Assembly (NCBI GenBank): GCA_031281765.1
Contig: JAITEX010000092.1
Location: 1 to 7,680, forward strand
Origin: Eubacteriales Family XIII. Incertae Sedis bacterium
GTDB taxonomy: Bacteria > Bacillota > Clostridia > Peptostreptococcales > Anaerovoracaceae
Reading direction: 5' to 3'
DNA length: 7,680 bases
The first letter of the stretch is position 1. Every line of letters starts with the position of its first letter. This document shows positions 1-4,220 of the stretch, piece by piece. Below the pieces are notes generated by a model. It was not told the DNA's origin and did no database searches. It worked only from the letters and a program-made list of their open reading frames with translations. The position numbers and the translations under genes are program-made.

Positions 1-315
1 ACGGAAGGCGCCGCAGCGGAAACGACGTTTGTCGTCGGCAACGACGCCCGTGTGGTCGCGTTCACGAACACGGTTCCGTCCCCGGAAACGCCGACGACGC
101 CGGATACGCCGACCACGCCTGCCACGCCGACGACCCCAACCACGCCCACTGTGCCAACCACGCCTGACACGCCGGGTACGTCCACGTCGAACAATCCGGC
201 AACGGGAGACAGTGGCGGGCCTGCGCTTCCACTCGCCGTCATACTCCTCATTATCGGGGGGATAGGCGTCATTGCCTGCCTGCGGGCGCTCGAAACGCGC
301 CGGACGCGGGAATAG
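1..315 (+). CDS. Sortase-anchored surface protein, C-terminal part only
   Basis: This is the 3' end of a gene that begins before the window, read in frame 1 and ending at TAG 313-315. About 25 residues, ending in VVAFTNTVP, look like the last strand of a Cna_B/SpaA-type beta domain of the kind found in Gram-positive adhesins and pilins. Next comes a linker with proline at every third residue (codons 82-174), mostly Thr-Thr-Pro triplets. NPATG (193-207), a hydrophobic stretch (about 226-288) and a basic tail with Arg residues near the end together form a sortase sorting signal, with N replacing the L of LPXTG. The protein is therefore probably exported and linked to the cell wall. The true start, full length and adhesive or pilin role cannot be seen here. 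The tail architecture is clear; the domain assignment rests on a short piece. Confidence 0.8.
   Translation, partial: TEGAAAETTFVVGNDARVVAFTNTVPSPETPTTPDTPTTPATPTTPTTPTVPTTPDTPGTSTSNNPATGDSGGPALPLAVILLIIGGIGVIACLRALETRRTRE
85..174 (+). repeat. 9-bp periodic Pro-Thr linker repeat (10 units)
   Basis: Ten consecutive three-codon units each end in a proline codon: ETP, TTP, DTP, TTP, ATP, TTP, TTP, TVP, TTP, DTP. The period at DNA level is exactly 9 bases, with synonymous drift at third positions (ccg, cct, cca, ccc). Such linkers hold a surface domain away from the wall in an extended conformation. The strict triplet spacing suggests expansion by slippage or unequal recombination, followed by purifying selection on the pattern. 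Confidence 0.85.
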
Positions 316-319
316 GACG

Positions 320-423
320 GAACACAAAAAGGACGACACAAAAGGGACACAAAAGGGACGTTCCCTTTTGTGTCCTCTTTTGTGTCTGGTCGGCAGCACA
401 AAGAAGAACGTCCCTTTTGTGCC
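320..423. repeat. Palindromic repeat cluster of an 11-bp unit
   Basis: The unit gacacaaaagg occurs as a perfect tandem pair at 335-345 and 346-356, with a degenerate copy at 320-332. Three inverted copies follow: 364-374 (perfect), 376-386 (one mismatch) and 413-423 (one mismatch). Arms 345-358 and 362-375 form a perfect 14-bp stem with a 3-nt loop. Arm 410-421 can pair with either 337-348 or 348-359 (12 bp), so alternative folds compete. It starts five bases after the surface-protein stop codon and may act as a transcript 3' end or a bidirectional terminator, although the main stem is not followed by a clean T run. The layout resembles REP/RAYT-type palindromic repeats, but no transposase is present here and that link is inference. 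Confidence 0.85.
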
Positions 424-424
424 A

Positions 425-439
425 GGGCGTTAAACGCCC
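425..439. repeat. Small perfect hairpin
   Basis: Arms gggcgt (425-430) and acgccc (434-439) form a perfect 6-bp stem around a 3-nt loop. No T run follows, so it is not a convincing terminator alone. It sits just after the last inverted unit of the palindromic cluster and may belong to that structure. Confidence 0.4.
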
Positions 440-470
440 GGAACAGGGTGCAAACAATATGTAGCGGATT

Positions 471-500
471 CCCGCATTTTCAATGGGTTGCGGGTTTTAT
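471..500 (+). terminator. Probable intrinsic terminator upstream of the ribosomal operon
   Basis: Arms cccgca (471-476) and tgcggg (489-494) form a perfect GC-rich 6-bp stem around a 12-nt loop. A T-rich run, ttttattat, follows at 495-503. This matches a plus-strand Rho-independent terminator and would stop transcription arriving from the surface-protein gene just before the ribosomal promoter. The stem is short and the loop long, so efficiency is uncertain. Confidence 0.5.
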
Positions 501-512
501 TATGCAAGAAAA

Positions 513-564
513 CACGTGAAAAAACAAAAAAACTCTTGAAACCTTGAATTACCTCGCATATAAT
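513..564 (+). promoter_or_regulatory. Sigma-A promoter of the S10-spc operon with upstream A-tract
   Basis: The -35 box is TTGAAA (536-541) and the -10 box is a perfect TATAAT (559-564). They are separated by the optimal 17 bases. Just upstream, 513-535 is strongly A-rich (two runs of six and seven A), placed where an UP element would contact the RNA polymerase alpha subunits. The predicted start of transcription is about 570-572, giving a leader of roughly 70 nt before rpsJ. A housekeeping promoter of this quality suits a highly expressed, growth-rate-dependent operon. An alternative -35-like TTGAAT at 544 is too close to the -10 to work. Confidence 0.85.
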
Positions 565-603
565 GAATAAGTTCGCGGAAAAATGCGCAGTGCGTGACCG
601 CGG

Positions 604-620
604 GCGTAGTACGCGACTAC
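604..620 (+). other. Leader hairpin before rpsJ (alternative stems)
   Basis: In the short leader, gtagt (606-610) can pair with actac (616-620) around a 5-nt loop. The overlapping arms gcgta (604-608) and tacgc (610-614) form a competing palindrome that cannot coexist with it as a full stem. The rpsJ ribosome binding site, agaggagg (627-634), lies 6 bases downstream. Ribosomal protein leaders are often bound by a product of the operon, but this fold is small and does not resemble the long S10 leader of enterobacteria. Any regulatory role is a guess. Confidence 0.25.
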
Positions 621-639
621 TCTTATAGAGGAGGAAAAC

Positions 640-951
640 ATGGCAGAACAGCAGAAAATCAGGATCAAGCTTAAGGCCTACGAACCGGAGATACTTGACA
701 AAGCCGCGGCGGACATCGTAGAGACGGCAAAGAGGAACGGCGCGGAAGTATCCGGCCCTATTCCGCTTCCGACGGAAAAGGAAGTTGTCACGATCCTGAG
801 GGCGGTCCATAAGTACAAGGACAGCCGCGAACAGTTCGAACAGCGCACACACAAGCGCCTTATCGTCATTACGCATACGACGACCAAGACCGTGGACGCG
901 CTTATGAAGCTCGACCTCGCCGCCGGCGTGGACATCGAGATCAAGTTATAG
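640..951 (+). CDS. rpsJ: 30S ribosomal protein S10
   Basis: S10 is a protein of the 30S head that, as NusE, also joins NusB in transcription antitermination. The 103-residue product has normal family length and carries the signatures SGPIPLPTEKEV, KDSREQFEQRTHKRL and TVDALMKLDLAAGVDIEIKL. The ATG at 640 follows a strong ribosome binding site (agaggagg, 627-634) at good spacing. It is the first gene after the promoter, as expected at the head of the S10 operon. The AVHKYKDS loop follows a form I associate with Clostridia. Two small oddities are IVITHTT after THKRL, where IDI is common, and LAAGV in place of the usual LPAGV near the end. Identification is certain. Confidence 0.98.
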   Translation: MAEQQKIRIKLKAYEPEILDKAAADIVETAKRNGAEVSGPIPLPTEKEVVTILRAVHKYKDSREQFEQRTHKRLIVITHTTTKTVDALMKLDLAAGVDIEIKL

Positions 952-965
952 CAGAGGCTTAGTAT

Positions 966-996
966 GATCGCCAAAGGCCCGGGAGGCGGGGCGATC
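966..996 (+). other. Hairpin between rpsJ and rplC
   Basis: The 63-nt gap between S10 and L3 is the longest inside the operon. It contains gatcgcc (966-972) and its exact reverse complement ggcgatc (990-996), a 7-bp stem with a 17-nt GC-rich loop. It lies just upstream of the rplC ribosome binding site (1002-1008) and has no T run. It could affect mRNA stability or L3 translation, or be chance. An in-frame ATG at 964 falls inside this region but lacks a good ribosome binding site. Confidence 0.35.
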
Positions 997-1014
997 CGCT
1001 GTAAGGAGGCAGGA

Positions 1015-1647
1015 ATGAAAACAATCATCGGCAAAAAAGTCGGGATGACGCAAATCTTCTCCGAAGAAGGCAATCTGATTCCCGTAACGGTCGTCGAGGC
1101 CGTACCGAACACGGTCACGCAGATCAAGACCGTGGAAACGGACGGGTACAACGCCGTTCAGGTCGGATATGACGACCTGAAGGAACATCGCGCAATCAAG
1201 CCCGTCAAGGGTCATTTCGCGAAGTGGGAGGCCCCGCTGAAAAAGCGGCTTTTCGAAATCAGGCTTGGCGAAGGGGAAACCTATGAGGCCGGGCAGACCA
1301 TTACGGTCGAGGATTTCGAAGAAGGCGTCAAGATAGACGTGACCGGCATTTCAAAAGGCAAGGGTACGCAGGGTAATATCAAACGGCACGGCCATCACAG
1401 AGGCCCGATGACGCACGGCAGCAAGCATAAGAGGCTTGCCGGCGCGCTCGCCGCGGGTACCTACCCCTCACGCGTATTTAAGGGCAACGCAGGCCCCGGG
1501 CGCATGGGCAACGAGACCGTGACCGTCCAGAATCTCGAGTTGATAAAGATAGTTCCCGAGCGGAACGCGCTGCTCATCAAAGGCGCGGTCCCCGGAAAGC
1601 GCGGCGGTATCGTGAGAGTCCGTTACGCCGTTAAGGGACAGAAATAG
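1015..1647 (+). CDS. rplC: 50S ribosomal protein L3
   Basis: L3 is an early-assembly 50S protein whose long internal loop reaches toward the peptidyl transferase centre. I place the start at ATG 1015 because taaggagg (1001-1008) lies at good spacing and the protein then begins MKTIIGKKVGMTQIF like the family, giving the usual 210 residues. The in-frame ATG at 964 would add 17 atypical residues. Family signatures include DVTGISKGKGTQG (residues 108-120), IKRHGHHRGPMTHGS (122-136), SRVFKG (152-157), GRMGNETVTVQNLE (162-175) and NALLIKGAVPG (184-194). The segment between HGS and SRVFKG reads KHKRLAGALAAGTYP, whereas most bacterial L3 carry a PGSMG-like motif there. It lies close to the catalytic centre and is worth comparison across relatives. 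Confidence 0.97.
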   Translation: MKTIIGKKVGMTQIFSEEGNLIPVTVVEAVPNTVTQIKTVETDGYNAVQVGYDDLKEHRAIKPVKGHFAKWEAPLKKRLFEIRLGEGETYEAGQTITVEDFEEGVKIDVTGISKGKGTQGNIKRHGHHRGPMTHGSKHKRLAGALAAGTYPSRVFKGNAGPGRMGNETVTVQNLELIKIVPERNALLIKGAVPGKRGGIVRVRYAVKGQK

Positions 1648-1666
1648 AAAGCGAGGGCAGCATATC

Positions 1667-2290
1667 ATGGCAAAAGTCAAAGTGCTAAAAATGGACGGCG
1701 CCCCGGCGGGAGAACTTGATCTGAAGGATGAAATCTTCGGCATAGAGATCAACGAAAACGCCGTTTACGAAGTCGTCAAAAACTATCTGGCAAACCAACG
1801 CCAGGGCACGCAGTCCGCAAAGACGCGCGGGGAAGTCCGCGGCGGCGGCAAGAAGCCGTTCCGCCAAAAGGGGACGGGTCGCGCGCGCCAGGGTTCGACC
1901 GTCGCGCCGAACCACGTCGGCGGCGGTATCGTGTTTGCGCCGAAACCGCGGGACTACAGCTATAGCGTCCCGAAGAAGGTCAAGCGGCTCGCGCTGAAGT
2001 CGGCCCTCTCGGCGAAGGTGCGCGACGGTGAAATCATCGTTATCGACGCGCTCAGCTTCGAAGCGCCGAAAACCAAAGAAATGGTAGCCTTCCTCGGCAA
2101 TGTCAAGGCCGAGAAGAAAGCGCTTATCGTCACCGCGGAAAAGGATGAGGCGGTCGTAAGGTCCGCGTCGAACATCCCGGGCGTCGGCACCACGCAGGTC
2201 GGCACGCTCAATGTGTACGACATACTCAATTACACGAGTTTCATCGTCACGAAGGACGCGGTGAGCAAAATCGAGGAGGTGTATGCCTGA
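1667..2290 (+). CDS. rplD: 50S ribosomal protein L4
   Basis: L4 binds 23S rRNA early in assembly, and its extended loop lines the narrow part of the exit tunnel. In some bacteria it also represses its own operon. The 207-residue length is normal. The loop motif KKPFRQKGTGRARQGS (residues 62-77) is clear; its first aromatic is Phe where Trp is usual. The following stretch TVAPNHVGGGIVFAPKPRDYSYS keeps the GGGIVF and PRDYSY motifs but differs from the common RSPQWRGGG form. The start at ATG 1667 has only a modest ribosome binding site (gcgaggg, 1651-1657), although the N-terminus AKVKVLKMDG is typical. The stop codon shares one base with the rplW start (TGATG). Confidence 0.97.
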   Translation: MAKVKVLKMDGAPAGELDLKDEIFGIEINENAVYEVVKNYLANQRQGTQSAKTRGEVRGGGKKPFRQKGTGRARQGSTVAPNHVGGGIVFAPKPRDYSYSVPKKVKRLALKSALSAKVRDGEIIVIDALSFEAPKTKEMVAFLGNVKAEKKALIVTAEKDEAVVRSASNIPGVGTTQVGTLNVYDILNYTSFIVTKDAVSKIEEVYA

Positions 2291-2580
2291 TGAGATCCCC
2301 ATACGACGTAATACTGAAGCCGGTCATTTCCGAAAAGAGCATGGCCGATGCCGAGAACAAGAAATACACCTTTAAGGTCGCGACGGACGCGAACAAGACG
2401 GAAGTCAAGCACGCCGTTGAAGAGATTTTCGGCGTGCAGATCACGAAAGTCAACATCATGAATGTTAAGGGTAAGAAGAAAAGAATGGGAAGAAACGTCG
2501 GTATGACGTCCGCTTCGCGCAAGGCCATCGTGACCTTGGCAAAGGGGAGCAAAGAAATCGAATTCTTCCAGAGTCTCTAA
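2290..2580 (+). CDS. rplW: 50S ribosomal protein L23
   Basis: L23 lies at the mouth of the exit tunnel and is the docking site for trigger factor and the signal recognition particle. The 96-residue product has the N-terminal VILKPVISEKS motif (residues 8-17). Its Glu15 matches the conserved glutamate that contacts trigger factor in E. coli (Glu18 there). The central basic loop GKKKRMGRNVGMTSASRKA is the rRNA-binding extension. The start ATG overlaps the rplD TGA by one base, and its ribosome binding site gaggaggt (2273-2280) lies within the end of rplD, so translation is likely coupled to L4. Length and sequence are normal. Confidence 0.97.
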   Translation: MRSPYDVILKPVISEKSMADAENKKYTFKVATDANKTEVKHAVEEIFGVQITKVNIMNVKGKKKRMGRNVGMTSASRKAIVTLAKGSKEIEFFQSL

Positions 2581-2603
2581 GAGGAAAGCGAGGAGCGTAA
2601 GAC

Positions 2604-3437
2604 ATGGGAATTAAAAAATACAATCCGACTACTCCGGGACTCAGGGGGATGACCGTCTCCACCTTTGAGGAAATAACGGCGACAAAGCCCGAGAAGTCCC
2701 TGACCAAGACGCTGAAGAAGCATTCCGGCCGGAACAACCGCGGCAAAATCACGGTTCGTCATCGCGGCGGCGGCTACCGGCTGAAATATCGCATCATCGA
2801 CTTCAAGCGCAATAAGGACGGTATTCCGGGACGCGTGCGTTCGATAGAATATGATCCCGGCAGAAGCGCAAATATCGCCCTTATCGTATACGCGGACGGC
2901 GAAAAGCGCTACATCATAGCCCCGAACAAGCTGACCGTCGGTCAGACGGTCGTGTCGGGCGAGGACGCCGATATTCAGGTCGGCAACGCCCTTCCGCTGA
3001 AGAATATCCCCGTCGGTACGGTCATTCACTGCGTGGAGCTGAAACCCGGCAAGGGCGCGCAGCTCGTACGCGCGGCGGGCGGCAGTGCGCAGCTGATGGC
3101 GAAAGAGGAGAAGTTCGCGCAGGTGCGTCTCCCCTCGGGAGAAGTCCGCAAGGTGCATATCGTGTGCCGCGCGACTATCGGCGAAGTCGGAAATCTCGAG
3201 CATGAGCAAATCAAGATAGGCAAGGCCGGCCGCAAACGGCACATGGGCATACGCCCGACGGTCCGCGGTTCCGTCATGAACCCGAACGACCATCCGCACG
3301 GCGGCGGCGAGGGCAAGGCCGGTATCGGTCGCGTCGGGCCCGTAACGCCCTGGGGCAAGCCCACCCTCGGCTACAAGACGAGGAAGAAGAACAAGCCGTC
3401 GAGCAAGTACATTGTAAAGAAGCGTAACGAGAAGTAG
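2604..3437 (+). CDS. rplB: 50S ribosomal protein L2
   Basis: L2 is one of the most conserved ribosomal proteins. It is needed for subunit joining and for shaping the peptidyl transferase centre. The 277-residue product begins MGIKKYNPTTPG and carries the N-terminal RGGGYRLKYRIIDFKR segment, the OB/SH3-like middle, and the hallmark SVMNPNDHPHGGGEG (residues 223-237). His230 is the equivalent of E. coli His229. The C-terminal TPWGKPTLGYKTRKKNK (248-264) is canonical. Start ATG 2604 follows aggag (2591-2595). Nothing is truncated or out of place. Confidence 0.98.
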   Translation: MGIKKYNPTTPGLRGMTVSTFEEITATKPEKSLTKTLKKHSGRNNRGKITVRHRGGGYRLKYRIIDFKRNKDGIPGRVRSIEYDPGRSANIALIVYADGEKRYIIAPNKLTVGQTVVSGEDADIQVGNALPLKNIPVGTVIHCVELKPGKGAQLVRAAGGSAQLMAKEEKFAQVRLPSGEVRKVHIVCRATIGEVGNLEHEQIKIGKAGRKRHMGIRPTVRGSVMNPNDHPHGGGEGKAGIGRVGPVTPWGKPTLGYKTRKKNKPSSKYIVKKRNEK

Positions 3438-3458
3438 AGAGGAAGGAGTAACGAATAA

Positions 3459-3857
3459 ATGAGCAGATCACTTAAAAAGGGACCCTTCGTCAATGAGAAA
3501 CTTCTGAGGACGATAGAAAACCTGAACGCGCGCAATGAAAAGCGCGTGCTCATCACCTGGTCGCGCCCGTCCACCATATTCCCGCAGATGGTCGGTCACA
3601 CGATCGCGGTGCATGACGGACGGCGTCACGTCCCCGTATATATCACGGAAGATATGGTGGGACACCGTCTCGGCGAATTTGCCCCGACGCGTACCTACCG
3701 GGGCCACGGCAACGATAAGAGCACGAAAGTGAAAAAGACCGGCTCGTCCGGCGGCCTGAAGCCGGCTGAGGTCCTTGCGGCGCAGCAGGCGGCGCAGCAA
3801 GCGGCTGCGGCGGCGCCTGCGCCGGCGCCCGCGGCTGAACCCGCGGCGGAAGAATAG
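3459..3857 (+). CDS. rpsS: 30S ribosomal protein S19 with C-terminal Ala/Gln/Pro tail
   Basis: S19 sits at the top of the 30S head, pairs with S13, and its tail points toward the A- and P-site tRNAs. Residues 1 to about 92 form the complete family core: SRSLKKGPF, ITWSRPSTIFPQMVGHTIAVHDG, HVPVYITEDMVGHRLGEFAPTRTYRGH. Bacterial S19 normally ends at about 90-95 residues. Here the frame continues without a stop to residue 132, adding GSSGGLKPAEVLAAQQAAQQ followed by an Ala-rich run, PAPAPAAEP and an acidic end. The tail's DNA is internally repetitive (gcggcgcag units) and suggests expansion. The start at ATG 3459 follows aggaagga (3440-3447). A sequencing error is unlikely to explain an in-frame, compositionally coherent tail that ends 18 nt before rplV. 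Confidence 0.97.
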   Translation: MSRSLKKGPFVNEKLLRTIENLNARNEKRVLITWSRPSTIFPQMVGHTIAVHDGRRHVPVYITEDMVGHRLGEFAPTRTYRGHGNDKSTKVKKTGSSGGLKPAEVLAAQQAAQQAAAAAPAPAPAAEPAAEE

Positions 3858-3875
3858 AGAGGAGACTGACGAATC

Positions 3876-4220
3876 ATGGAAGCAAAAGCTATCGCAAAAT
3901 ATGTGAGAATGTCTCCGATCAAGCTGAAGCCCGTAGCGGATCTGGTCAGAGGCAAGGATCTCGAGGAAGCGCTGACGATCCTGAAATTTACGCCAGGCAA
4001 GGGCGCGGAAGTCGTAGAGAAAGTGGTGCGTTCCGCGGCCGCGAACGCCGAGAACAATTTCGACTTGAGCAGGGACAACCTCTATGTCGCGGAAGTCTAC
4101 GCGAACAAGGGCCCGACAATGAAAAGATGGCGCGCCGCCGATAGAGGACGCGCGGCCATGATCCTCAAGAGAAGCAGCCATGTAGGCGTGACGCTCAAAG
4201 AAAAGGAGGAAGCGAAGTAA
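3876..4220 (+). CDS. rplV: 50S ribosomal protein L22
   Basis: L22 contacts all 23S rRNA domains, and its long beta-hairpin lines the exit tunnel opposite L4. The 114-residue product has AKYVRMSPIKLKPVADLVRG (residues 7-26), SAAANAENNFDL, and the hairpin region GPTMKRWRAADRGRAAMILK (79-98). The core matches the family, but the hairpin tip reads RAADRGRA where most bacteria carry a form like MPRAKGRA or RPRAQGRA, so the conserved Pro-Arg-Ala is Ala-Ala-Asp. Start ATG 3876 follows agagagga. The TAA shares one base with the rpsC ATG. The C-terminus ends in the charged KEKEEAK, and its coding DNA carries the rpsC ribosome binding site. Confidence 0.97.
   Translation: MEAKAIAKYVRMSPIKLKPVADLVRGKDLEEALTILKFTPGKGAEVVEKVVRSAAANAENNFDLSRDNLYVAEVYANKGPTMKRWRAADRGRAAMILKRSSHVGVTLKEKEEAK

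Noticed and set aside
29..265. Arg-rich plus-strand frame overlapping the surface-protein end
   Set aside because: It is the out-of-frame reading of the Pro-Thr repeat; frame 1 gives a coherent sortase-anchored C-terminus instead.
320..423. CRISPR array
   Set aside because: Units are 11 bp, nearly adjacent and in both orientations, with no regular unique spacers.
571..639. Known riboswitch or enterobacterial-type S10 leader
   Set aside because: The leader is only about 70 nt with one small hairpin; it has no room for the multi-helix S10 leader and no riboswitch core that I recognise.
964..1014. Upstream ATG giving a 17-residue longer L3
   Set aside because: It lacks a good ribosome binding site, the added residues do not fit the family, and ATG 1015 has an excellent site.
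2577..3299. Long minus-strand open frame opposite rplB
   Set aside because: It lies entirely antisense to the highly conserved L2 gene and its start of rplB; its translation resembles no known protein.
3468..4181. Long open frame on the minus strand across rpsS and rplV
   Set aside because: It is a mirror of GC-rich third positions in rpsS and rplV, has Arg-rich low-complexity sequence where it opposes the S19 tail, and has no recognisable family.
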